Below are positions 1 through 5,765 of a DNA stretch of 6,466 nucleotides, piece by piece (position 1 is the stretch's first letter; every line of letters begins with the position of its first letter). The stretch lies in NCBI GenBank assembly GCA_031280115.1, contig JAITHF010000075.1, positions 1 through 6,466 on the forward strand. Direction: 5' to 3'. Under the pieces are notes generated by a model. That model did no database searches. It was not told the DNA's origin and was given only the letters and a program-made list of their open reading frames with translations. The stretch comes from Spirochaetaceae bacterium. Its GTDB lineage: Bacteria; Spirochaetota; Spirochaetia; Treponematales; Breznakiellaceae. A program made the position numbers and the translations under genes.

Positions 1-284
1 CTGCCCTGCCCCCTTACGTCCCCGCCGCACCGATACCTCCCCGCGCCGTGAAAGCCCCTCTCTGTTCGGTTACGAGCGCTGCGCTTCGCGTGCGCTTTTA
101 TAATGTAATTTGGGGGAACCAGTTCCCCCAAACCCCCCATAAAGGCTTCCCGCCTCGCGCCCTTCCGCCTGCCCTGCCCCCTTACGTCCCCGCCGCACCG
201 ATACCTCCCCGCGCCGTGAAAGCCCCGCTCTGTTCGGTTGCGAGCGCTGCGCTTCGCGTGCGCTTTTATAATGTAATTTGGGGG
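1..284. repeat. Direct repeat, two 116-bp copies with a 168-bp period
   Basis: Positions 1-116 recur at 169-284 with only two differences that I can find (59 T to G, 72 A to G). The first copy is cut by the window edge, so the array may extend to the left. Each copy ends in a stretch containing TTTATAATGTAATTTGGGGG. The 52-bp spacer (117-168) carries the right arm of a palindrome and a copy of a module also found at 374-395 and 6347-6369. No credible gene lies here. The near identity suggests recent duplication or ongoing homogenisation. Confidence 0.93.
109..132. repeat. Perfect 11-bp-stem palindrome (hairpin)
   Basis: The arms TTTGGGGGAAC (109-119) and GTTCCCCCAAA (122-132) are perfectly complementary around a 2-base loop. 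Read on the minus strand it lies downstream of the efflux operon and follows a GCCTTTATGGGGGG module. The palindrome at 6379-6401 sits in the same place relative to the same module but has different stem bases. It is not a standard intrinsic terminator, because no T-run follows on the minus strand. Confidence 0.85.
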
Positions 285-304
285 CTTTTTTTACCGGCGC
301 TTCA

Positions 305-360
305 TAGTTTGCGGCTCATAGTGCAAACTACGGCTGCTGAAACAGCCGGAGGCTGCCTCC
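305..360. repeat. Three adjoining perfect hairpins
   Basis: Three perfect inverted repeats follow one another almost without spacers. The first pairs TAGTTTGC (305-312) with GCAAACTA (323-330). The second pairs CGGCTG (331-336) with CAGCCG (343-348). The third pairs GGAGG (348-352) with CCTCC (356-360); the second and third share base 348. The array lies within the repeat mosaic downstream of the efflux operon and overlaps no gene. Confidence 0.8.
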
Positions 361-373
361 ACACCACCCCTCA

Positions 374-489
374 AGGCTTCATGCCCCGCGCCCTTTCGTT
401 TGCGAATTCCGCTTTGGCGCCGCTTCGGGGTTGTGACTAAAATTGCAAACCCTCTCGCCGCAGGAAGCACGTGAATCACCCGCAGGGTG
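374..489 (-). repeat. Dispersed ~117-bp 3'-flanking element, left copy
   Basis: Read on the minus strand, this begins immediately after the adaptor gene's stop codon. It opens with a hairpin (CACCC, loop TGC, GGGTG), then CACGTGCTTCCTGCGGCGAG, then a block with TTTGC, ATTTTAGTCACAACCC, then a less conserved 34-base stretch, and ends with GGGCGCGGGGCATGAAGCCT. The same order occurs on the plus strand at 6251-6369. In the 44-base segment after GTCACAACCC I count 33 matches, with no length change. No open frame is conserved, so this looks like a non-coding repeat. Confidence 0.85.
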
Positions 490-1494
490 TCACTGAATCA
501 GCCGCAGGCTGTCGCCGTCTGAGAGAAAGTGCTGCCCCGACACCACTAGACGCTCCCCCTCCACAAGGCCGCCCGTTACCTCAAGCAATGCCTCGCTCTC
601 TAAACCGATGGTTATCTCCCGCCGCTCCGCCCTCTCCCCGTTTGCCACAAACACAACCCACTCCCCGTAGGTGTATACCGCCGCGCTCCGGGGAACCGTA
701 AGCACCTGGGCCCGGCTATCCGTAACCAGCGTTATCGTAGCAAACATACCCGCTTTTATCCGCGGGTCAGGGGCGAGAAAACCCAGACGCACCCGCACAG
801 TCCTGCTCGCAGGATCAAGCGCCGGCGCAACCTCTTCCACCGCCATCGGAAACGCCCCGCCCCCAAGCGCCTCAAACCGCGCCGAAGCAGGAAGCCCCTT
901 CCGCGCCGCCGCGCTAAAACGCTCAGGCACAAAAGCTTCCACCAAAAGGCGGGACAAATCACCCACCACATAGACCGCGGTCTGGACTGATACCGTGTCC
1001 CCCCTGTTTACCGGCGCGGCAAGGACCGTACCCGCCACAGGAGACACCACCGGGCTTTTGGCATATACGTCCCCCGGGCGGGACGGGTCGATCATAGCCA
1101 GAGTCTCCCCTGCCCGTACCCGGTCCCCCACGCCGGCCCGGGCTTCCGCCAGTTTCCCTGACGTGTTGGGATACACCGAAACCTGCGAGCCTGCAAGGAC
1201 GTCCCCGTTTATGATAACCGAGGTTTCTATCGTGCCCCGCGCCACAGGCGCTGTCCGCACCGCAGTCCCCCGGGGCGCCCCGCCGCCTGCGCCCTGGCCC
1301 GTCCGCCCCTGAGCGCTGCCCTGGCCCCCTGTACTTTGGCCCGTGCGTCCCTGAGCGCTGCCCTGGCCGCCTGCGCTCCCGCCCGCGGGTTTGGCGGCCC
1401 GCGCCGCATAGGAGAAGACGATAAGGCCCGCAAAGATAACGCAGAGGATAATGAGCGCCAGCGTTACTGGATGTATCTTTTTAGGTATCATCAT
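490..1494 (-). CDS. RND-type efflux periplasmic adaptor (membrane fusion protein), hairpin-less
   Basis: This 334-residue protein is an adaptor of a tripartite efflux system, linking an inner-membrane pump to a TolC-type channel. It has an N-terminal membrane anchor (about residues 9-30), a Gly/Gln-rich linker (35-75) with a 14-residue tandem repeat, two lipoyl halves (about 104-138 and 147-180), a beta-barrel domain (181-258) and a membrane-proximal domain (259-330) containing VEGERLVVSG. Only about ten residues join the lipoyl halves, so the alpha-helical hairpin typical of AcrA is absent, as in Borrelia BesA. The ATG at 1494 overlaps the end of the TolC-like gene by 14 bp, with GGGAG five bases upstream, which implies translational coupling. 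A second ATG follows directly. The expected pump gene is not next to it; 489 bp of repeats follow. Family assignment is firm, substrate unknown. Confidence 0.9.
   Translation of the reverse strand: MMIPKKIHPVTLALIILCVIFAGLIVFSYAARAAKPAGGSAGGQGSAQGRTGQSTGGQGSAQGRTGQGAGGGAPRGTAVRTAPVARGTIETSVIINGDVLAGSQVSVYPNTSGKLAEARAGVGDRVRAGETLAMIDPSRPGDVYAKSPVVSPVAGTVLAAPVNRGDTVSVQTAVYVVGDLSRLLVEAFVPERFSAAARKGLPASARFEALGGGAFPMAVEEVAPALDPASRTVRVRLGFLAPDPRIKAGMFATITLVTDSRAQVLTVPRSAAVYTYGEWVVFVANGERAERREITIGLESEALLEVTGGLVEGERLVVSGQHFLSDGDSLRLIQ
1301..1382 (-). repeat. In-frame 42-bp tandem repeat in the adaptor linker
   Basis: Two adjacent 42-bp units encode GGQGSAQGRTGQST and GGQGSAQGRTGQGA (protein residues about 42-69). 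The sequence TGAGCGCTG recurs on the plus strand at 1310 and 1352. The unit is a multiple of three, so the reading frame is kept and linker length can change by slippage. Confidence 0.85.
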
Positions 1495-2821
1495 ACATAC
1501 TCCCGTTGGAAAGAGCTTCCTCGCTCAGGTTAAGCGCTGACGCAAGGTCAAGGATAGTGAGTTTATACGCAAGGCGGTCTGAAAGGAGCTGCACCCGGGC
1601 CTCGCCGAGTTTGGACCGGGCGTCCTCAAGGGTCAGGAACTCCGCCGCGCCCAGGGCAAACGCCTGTTCAGTGAGCGCAAAGGTCTCTTCGGCAATCTGC
1701 GCCCGCAGAAGGGAGATCTCGACCGCCTCCCACAAGCCCTGCAAGTTTTCCGCAAGGCCCCGTATCTGGTTTTTGGCCGCCTCTTCGGCGCTCTTGAGGT
1801 CAAGCCGCGCCTTTTCTGCCTCCGCGCCGGCGTTCCGCAGGGCTTGGCTGATTTTGGTGCCGCGTATCCACGGGTCAAGAGGGATAGAGAGGCGGATGCT
1901 GCCGGCAGTGAGGCTGTCGCTGAACGAGCCGGCGCCGCCGGACCCGCTCCACTCGGTAGAAAGGGACAGGGACGGCCCCTTTGCCGCGAGGGTTGAGCGC
2001 CGTTCCGCGTACTCAAGGCGGGTAACGGCCTTATGCAGGCTTATGATGTCAGGCCGCTTGGCAAGGCAGGCGGCGATAAGCGCCTCAGGGTCAGGCTGTA
2101 TACGGGTTATCTCGATTTTTCCCTCCGGCGCTGCCGCGCCCTCCAGGAAAAGGAGCGCCCTCCAGTCCCGCAGGGAACCGGCCAGGCCTATCTCCGCCCT
2201 GCTTAGCGCAAGTTTGGCGCCCTCCGCGCTGAGCCGGCTTTGCAGGTACTCCCGCTGGGGGATAAGCCCGTTCAAAAAAGCGGCCCGGTTCCGTTCCCGC
2301 TGCTTCTCCGCAAGCGCCAGGAGCTCTTTAAGCAGGGCGATGCGCTCCCCCTCGGCAATCAGCGTGTAAAACGCCTTTGACACCTGTATCGTAAGCTGCC
2401 GGCAGGCGCTCTCGTATTCCAGAAGCCGGCTCTGGTACGCAAGGGTAATGCTCTTCATAGCATAGGGGATGCCCGGGTTAAGCGAGAGGCTTACCCCCAG
2501 GGACAGGCTGTACCCAAGCCCCCCGTCTTGTATCTGGAAGCCGCCGCCGGTAAAGAGGTTTGACCGGTAGCTTACCCCTGCGCTTCCGTTTATAGAGGGA
2601 AAGACCTCCGCCCAGAGCCGGTCCGCTGAATACTCCGCAGCAGCAAGGTCAAGGGCGCTCTTTTTGAGGGTAAGGCTCTGGCGGAGGGCCGTCTCGACCG
2701 CTTCTTCCAGGGACAGGGTTTGCTGGGGGCAAAGGGTTTCCGGCGCGGAAGCGCATAATAAAAGGAGGGCTAGAAGGCAGTAAAGGCGCCGGAGCCGGGG
2801 AAGGCGGGGTTTTTCATTCAC
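1481..2821 (-). CDS. TolC-family outer membrane efflux protein
   Basis: This is an outer-membrane channel of a tripartite efflux or secretion system, 446 residues from the chosen start. After a short basic stretch and a hydrophobic signal core (LYCLLALLLLCASA) come the two OEP repeats. The first opens with LSLEEAVETALRQS and has a beta-strand region around PSINGSAGVSYRSN. The second opens near DPEALIAACLAKRPDI and ends with a long helical stretch (EFLTLEDARSKLGEARVQL). I chose GTG at 2821 because AGGA lies eight bases upstream. The frame also extends to a GTG at 2860, which has no ribosome binding site and would put 13 residues before the signal peptide. A candidate sigma-54 promoter (2895-2911) precedes it, and the adaptor gene overlaps its end. 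Borrelia burgdorferi BesC-BesA-BesB is the nearest described arrangement I know of; substrate is unknown. Confidence 0.9.
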   Translation of the reverse strand: MNEKPRLPRLRRLYCLLALLLLCASAPETLCPQQTLSLEEAVETALRQSLTLKKSALDLAAAEYSADRLWAEVFPSINGSAGVSYRSNLFTGGGFQIQDGGLGYSLSLGVSLSLNPGIPYAMKSITLAYQSRLLEYESACRQLTIQVSKAFYTLIAEGERIALLKELLALAEKQRERNRAAFLNGLIPQREYLQSRLSAEGAKLALSRAEIGLAGSLRDWRALLFLEGAAAPEGKIEITRIQPDPEALIAACLAKRPDIISLHKAVTRLEYAERRSTLAAKGPSLSLSTEWSGSGGAGSFSDSLTAGSIRLSIPLDPWIRGTKISQALRNAGAEAEKARLDLKSAEEAAKNQIRGLAENLQGLWEAVEISLLRAQIAEETFALTEQAFALGAAEFLTLEDARSKLGEARVQLLSDRLAYKLTILDLASALNLSEEALSNGSMYDDT

Positions 2822-2894
2822 TTGTGCAATCCTATCCTTAAAAGGGTTTACCTGTTTCACTCGTTACACGCTTTGCGCCGAATTCTTACATACC

Positions 2895-2911
2895 AGCAGG
2901 TATCGTGCCGC
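2895..2911 (-). promoter_or_regulatory. Candidate sigma-54 promoter for the efflux operon
   Basis: On the minus strand the sequence CGGCACG-ATAC-CTGCT gives the invariant GG (2909-2908), exactly ten bases, then GC (2897-2896). Against YTGGCACG-N4-TTGCW it matches 10 of 13 defined positions. The predicted start is near 2884, leaving a leader of about 60 bases to the GTG at 2821. Paired palindromes at 3000-3033 lie where an enhancer-binding protein would be expected. The element is also part of an inverted repeat with 2974-2991, so a structural role is a competing explanation. Confidence 0.6.
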
Positions 2912-2991
2912 CTGCGGCGCCTCCTGTTTTTAAGATGCGTAAGGGCGGGTTCGGGCTGCGCCCGGGCGCGGTTGATACCTGCTTCGGCACG
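2896..2991. repeat. Two interleaved inverted repeats in the efflux leader/promoter region
   Basis: GCAGGTATC (2896-2904) is complementary to GATACCTGC (2974-2982), and CGTGCCG (2904-2910) is complementary to CGGCACG (2985-2991). Because the order of the arms is not mirrored, the two pairings interlock and cannot both form as a simple nested hairpin. Between them lie GCCGC-CT-GCGGC (2907-2918) and the 12-bp palindrome GCGCCCGGGCGC (2958-2969). The left arms coincide with the sigma-54 candidate core. Confidence 0.6.
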
Positions 2992-2999
2992 GATGGCGC

Positions 3000-3033
3000 G
3001 TAAAATTTACCCCTTAGGGCGCGTAAAATTTAT
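3000..3033. promoter_or_regulatory. Paired GTAAAATTTAC palindromes, candidate enhancer/operator sites
   Basis: A perfect 11-bp palindrome GTAAAATTTAC lies at 3000-3010, and GTAAAATTTAT (one mismatch) at 3023-3033. Both are preceded by GCGC, so GCGCGTAAAATTTA is a direct repeat with a 23-bp offset. The centres fall at about -121 and -144 from the predicted sigma-54 start at 2884 of the efflux operon, and at about -90 and -67 from the likely start of the response regulator. A matching pair lies at 5608-5639. Confidence 0.6.
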
Positions 3034-3059
3034 ACAGCTCCGGCTTGGCGGCTGGGGCA

Positions 3060-3094
3060 TTAATATTGTACTATAATCATATTATAATTATAAT
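3060..3094 (+). promoter_or_regulatory. AT-rich sigma-70-type promoter region with three TATAAT boxes
   Basis: Three TATAAT hexamers occur in 23 bp (3072-3077, 3083-3088, 3089-3094), in otherwise G+C-rich DNA just upstream of the response regulator. The 3083-3088 box has a weak -35 candidate, TTAATA at 3060-3065, with a 17-bp spacer. I cannot tell which box is used. A start near 3095 would leave a leader of roughly 20 bases. Confidence 0.55.
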
Positions 3095-3116
3095 GAGGAT
3101 AAGCGGGGTGTCCCAG

Positions 3117-4151
3117 ATGAAACATATAGTGGTGGTACAGAATGATATGAAAACCGAACAGGAGCTTGCGGCGCGGCTTGCCCCGGACTACGACCTGTCT
3201 TTCGCCGGGTCCGTGGCGCAGGCCCTTGGGCTTGCGCGGGACCCTGACCTCATCCTTCTTGACGTGGAACGGAACGGCTTTGAGGCAATCGCCGAAATCA
3301 AAGCGGCGCCGCGCTTTAAGCAGACTCCGGTGGTCTTTCTGGGGGATGACCCTGAAATCGAGGCGCAGGCCCTTGAAGCCGGCGCCCTTGACTTTATCAC
3401 CAAGACAGGGCGCGCCGAGATACTCCTCCGCAGGATCGACCTCCACCTCAAGTTCTCCGCGTACCAGCGCCACCTTGAAGAGACCATACAGGAACTTGGG
3501 GATAATATCGTGCTTTCTTTCACGAAACTTATGGAGCGCAAAGAGACCATGCCCGACGGCCACCTGCCTGCCACCGCGGACTATGTGGGGCTTATCGGGC
3601 GGGAGCTTCTTGCACGGGGAACCTTCGGCGCCTCCTTGAACGCGGAGGATGTTGACTGCATGATACAGGCCGCGCCGTTTCACGACATCGGGAAAATCGG
3701 GGTGCGGGATTCTATTCTTATGAAAGCCGGCCCCCTTTCGCCTGAGGAGTTCGGGGCCGTTAAAAAGCATACAGTAATCGGCGGCCAAGTGCTGGCCCTC
3801 ATCTATGAGCGCAATCCGGCGCGGCGCTGTTTCGCCTACGCCCACCGTATCGCCCTGGGCCACCACGAGCGCTTTGACGGTTCCGGCTATCCCTACGGCT
3901 TGGCCGCAGACGCCATCCCCCTGTGCGCCCGTATCGCCGCGGCTGCCAATGTGTACGCGGCCTGTTCCGCGGACCGCCCCTACCGTCCGGCCCTGAGCCG
4001 GGAGGAAGCTTTTGGGGTGATTGCCGCGGGAAAAGGCACCCAGTTCGACCCGCGGATAGTGGAGGTCTTTGAAGGCGCGAAAGAGCTGTTCCTCCGGCTC
4101 CCGCCCTCGCAAGAACGTGCGGGCCTGGCCGATTTTCTTGCCGGCAGGTAA
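3117..4151 (+). CDS. Response regulator with receiver and HD-GYP domains, altered active sites
   Basis: This 344-residue cytoplasmic protein joins a receiver domain (1-112) to a linker (113-145) and an HD-GYP domain (146-325), a family that typically hydrolyses cyclic di-GMP. In the receiver, Asp49 and Lys96 are kept, but the acidic pair is Gln8-Asn9, the usual Thr/Ser is Gly76, and the loop after Asp49 is shortened. The output domain keeps HD in FHDIGKIG (189-190), His218, HHERFDGSGYP (249-259), RPYR (287-290) and FDP (310-312). The usual aDvyDAL motif reads ANVYAAC (277-283), losing both aspartates. I chose ATG 3117 because the receiver begins at MKHIVVV; GGGGTG seven bases upstream is a weak ribosome binding site. 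The frame is open to 3045 but that part reads through the AT-rich promoter. Phosphorylation and catalysis may be impaired. Confidence 0.88.
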   Translation: MKHIVVVQNDMKTEQELAARLAPDYDLSFAGSVAQALGLARDPDLILLDVERNGFEAIAEIKAAPRFKQTPVVFLGDDPEIEAQALEAGALDFITKTGRAEILLRRIDLHLKFSAYQRHLEETIQELGDNIVLSFTKLMERKETMPDGHLPATADYVGLIGRELLARGTFGASLNAEDVDCMIQAAPFHDIGKIGVRDSILMKAGPLSPEEFGAVKKHTVIGGQVLALIYERNPARRCFAYAHRIALGHHERFDGSGYPYGLAADAIPLCARIAAAANVYAACSADRPYRPALSREEAFGVIAAGKGTQFDPRIVEVFEGAKELFLRLPPSQERAGLADFLAGR

Positions 4152-4158
4152 GCCCTTG

Positions 4159-4277
4159 GCCGCCCCCGCGTTTCAGAGCGCTTTTTTTTATAAAAGCCCC
4201 CTAGCCGCCCCCGCGTTTCAGAGCGCCTTCTTTTATAAAAGCCCCTAGACGCCGCCCCTGCGTTTCAGAGCGCCCTA
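4159..4277. repeat. Three tandem copies of the methyltransferase gene 3' end
   Basis: The unit GCCGCCCCNGCGTTTCAGAGCGC begins at 4159, 4204 and 4251, giving periods of 45 and 47 bp. The first two copies are followed by a T-rich stretch, TATAAAAG and CCCC. The third copy holds the last codons and stop (TGA at 4267-4265, minus) of the methyltransferase gene. The spacer between the two convergent genes therefore consists largely of duplicated gene end. Copy 2 contains the 12-bp palindrome CTTTTATAAAAG (4230-4241). Confidence 0.85.
4168..4189 (+). terminator. Candidate intrinsic terminator of the response regulator
   Basis: GCGTT (4168-4172) can pair with AGCGC (4177-4181) including one G-U pair, around the loop TCAG, and is followed by eight T residues (4182-4189). 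The stem is short, so termination may be partial. It lies 17 bases after the stop codon and belongs to the tandem repeat; the second copy has its T-run interrupted by a C. Confidence 0.5.
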
Positions 4278-5566
4278 TAGCAGCCGCACTTGAGATACAG
4301 CGATTCGCCGTAGCCCACGAGGATAGGGTGGTCCGGCGCCTGGAAGCCGAAGGCGAGCTGGATAAGCCGGCGCCCCGCGTCAAGGGCCGCGGACCCTATC
4401 ACCGCCTTAAACGCCTGCTCCCCCACGGCCTGGCTGCATGAACAGGTCAGCAGTACCCCCCCTGCTTTAAGGGCCCTCAAAGCCTGCAAATTTATCTCCT
4501 TGTACCCTTTCAGCGCCTCTTTCAAAGCGGAGCGGGACTTGGCAAACGCCGGCGGGTCAAGCACGATGCAGTCGAACTTCCCGCCCTTATCCCGCCGGGC
4601 CTCCCGCAAAAACGAGAACATATCCCCTTGGAAGCGCTCAATCCGCGCTTCCGCCCCGTTAAGGCGGGCGTTTTGCCCGGCAGCCTCAAGAGCTTCATGG
4701 GAAGTGTCAACCAGCAGCGCTGACGTGGCGCCGGCCCGGGCCGCGTGGACCGCGAAGCCGCCGGTATAGGAGAAGCCGTCCAGCACCCGTGCGTCCCGGG
4801 GCATAAACCGGCGCAAAAGCCGCCGGTTTTCCTGCTGGTCCAGGAAATGGCCGGTCTTCTGGCCGGACGCGATATTGACGAGAAACGGAAGGCCGTTCTC
4901 AAAGATAACGACCCCTTCCGCCGGAAAGGATCCTTTAATAACCCCTTCCCGCTTCGCAAGCCCCTCAAGGGCCCGTACCTCGGCGCCGGATTTCTCGATA
5001 ATCCCCGCAGGCAGGCAGCCGAACTCGCGGCTCAGCGTTTCTTCAAGGGCCGTGATAATCTCATCCTTCCGCAGGTCCATGCCGAACACGAGAAACTGCA
5101 CCGCAATCCAGTATTCAGGAGGGCCCAGGGCGGCGCGGACCGCCTCAAAGCCAAGGGGCGCCCCTGCAATAAGAGGCTCAACCGCCGCGAAGGGCCAGCC
5201 CAGGAACCGGTCGATAATAAGGCCCGGGAGGAAATCCGCCTCAGCGAACACCAGGCGCGCCGACTGTGCCGCCAGGCCGTAGCCCTGCCTGCGGGAGAGG
5301 GCCTGCCGTATGCGGCGCTTGAAAAAGCCCGTGTCCATCCCCTCCTTCGACGGGCTGTAGATCCGGGCGGTGATCTTGGAGCGGGGGTTTACCAGCGCCC
5401 GCCCCAGATAGGTCTTTCCCGCGCTCTCCACATCCGCGGTTTCCCCGGGTTCAAGGCTCACTGGGCCCCGCTTATCCAGCACGTGCGCCACTTCGTTGTC
5501 ATACACCCAGGGATGCCCTGCGGCAATCCGTTTTTCCTCATGGGGTTTTAAGATGATGCGTTTCAA
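4265..5566 (-). CDS. rlmI: RlmI-type class I SAM-dependent 23S rRNA cytosine methyltransferase
   Basis: This 433-residue protein belongs to the RlmI/YccW family, which in E. coli makes 5-methylcytosine at position 1962 of 23S rRNA. It has an N-terminal PUA RNA-binding domain (about 1-78, with HPWVYDNEV and ARIYS), a middle domain (80-225), then a Rossmann methyltransferase domain. Family marks include SGQKTGHFLDQQENR (234-248), the SAM-binding stretch VLDGFSYTGGF (261-271), LDPPAFAKS (336-344) and TCSCSQ (374-379), whose cysteines include the likely catalytic one. E. coli RlmI is about 396 residues; this is slightly longer. The start is TTG at 5566, with GGAGG 13 bases upstream, a long spacing. 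It is convergent with the response regulator and divergent from the exported-protein gene. Site specificity is by family only. Confidence 0.88.
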   Translation of the reverse strand: MKRIILKPHEEKRIAAGHPWVYDNEVAHVLDKRGPVSLEPGETADVESAGKTYLGRALVNPRSKITARIYSPSKEGMDTGFFKRRIRQALSRRQGYGLAAQSARLVFAEADFLPGLIIDRFLGWPFAAVEPLIAGAPLGFEAVRAALGPPEYWIAVQFLVFGMDLRKDEIITALEETLSREFGCLPAGIIEKSGAEVRALEGLAKREGVIKGSFPAEGVVIFENGLPFLVNIASGQKTGHFLDQQENRRLLRRFMPRDARVLDGFSYTGGFAVHAARAGATSALLVDTSHEALEAAGQNARLNGAEARIERFQGDMFSFLREARRDKGGKFDCIVLDPPAFAKSRSALKEALKGYKEINLQALRALKAGGVLLTCSCSQAVGEQAFKAVIGSAALDAGRRLIQLAFGFQAPDHPILVGYGESLYLKCGCYRAL

Positions 5567-5607
5567 TTTTAGTAACCAGCCTCCTGGGGGATTTTCTGTC
5601 CCGCCGG

Positions 5608-5639
5608 GTAGATTTTACGCATAGACGGGTAAAATTTAC
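5608..5639. promoter_or_regulatory. Second pair of GTAAAATTTAC palindromes
   Basis: GTAGATTTTAC (5608-5618, one mismatch from the palindrome) and the perfect GTAAAATTTAC (5629-5639) have centres 21 bp apart. They lie about -163 and -142 from the predicted sigma-54 start near 5776, the usual range for enhancer-binding sites. They are also 42-75 bp upstream of the methyltransferase start on the other strand and could affect that gene instead. The arrangement matches the pair at 3000-3033. Confidence 0.6.
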
Positions 5640-5711
5640 TATACCGCGGCTGCATAGGGGATCAGCAGGGGGAACCGGAAACGCAGTTTTGAGGGGGATG
5701 TTTCAGGGGAA

Positions 5712-5746
5712 ACCCGCTGGCAGGGCAATTTTCACGAACAGCGGGT
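5712..5746. repeat. Inverted repeat ACCCGCTG / CAGCGGGT next to the -24 box
   Basis: ACCCGCTG (5712-5719) is perfectly complementary to CAGCGGGT (5739-5746) across 19 bases, ending four bases before the GG of the sigma-54 promoter. Further related half-sites follow the promoter (GCGGG at 5777-5781, ACCCGC at 5787-5792). It could be a protein-binding site or chance in G+C-rich DNA. Confidence 0.5.
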
Positions 5747-5748
5747 AA

Positions 5749-5765
5749 TTGGCACGGCCTTTGCT
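5749..5765 (+). promoter_or_regulatory. Sigma-54 (-24/-12) promoter of the exported-protein gene
   Basis: TTGGCACG-GCCT-TTGCT matches all 13 defined positions of the consensus YTGGCACG-N4-TTGCW, with GG (5751-5752) and GC (5763-5764) separated by exactly ten bases. The predicted start is near 5776, at the base of a small stem (GCGGG 5777-5781, CCCGC 5788-5792), giving a leader of about 47 bases before the ATG. No competing sigma-70 promoter stands out here. Confidence 0.85.

Noticed and set aside
48..440. Open frame of 130 codons on the plus strand with an internally repeated peptide
   Set aside because: It is open only because the 168-bp repeat period is a multiple of three. It runs through repeats and hairpins, has no ribosome binding site and a composition unlike the real genes.
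1506..2369. 287-codon plus-strand open frame opposite the TolC-like gene
   Set aside because: It is rich in Arg, Ser and Ala with no domain, as expected for the shadow of a G+C-rich gene.
2984..3000. Plus-strand CGGCACG with GG-N10-GC, possible sigma-54 promoter for the response regulator
   Set aside because: The -12 part reads GCGC instead of TTGC, and the AT-rich TATAAT region is a better promoter. It may simply be the arm of the inverted repeat.
3060..4112. 350-codon minus-strand open frame opposite the response regulator
   Set aside because: The plus strand encodes clear receiver and HD-GYP motifs; the minus frame is a shadow caused by high G+C content.
4159..4277. CRISPR-like array
   Set aside because: There are only three units, unequal periods, the spacers are themselves similar, and one unit is the end of a gene.
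4745..5551. 268-codon plus-strand open frame opposite the methyltransferase
   Set aside because: The minus strand carries the RlmI-family motifs throughout; the opposite frame has no recognisable domain.
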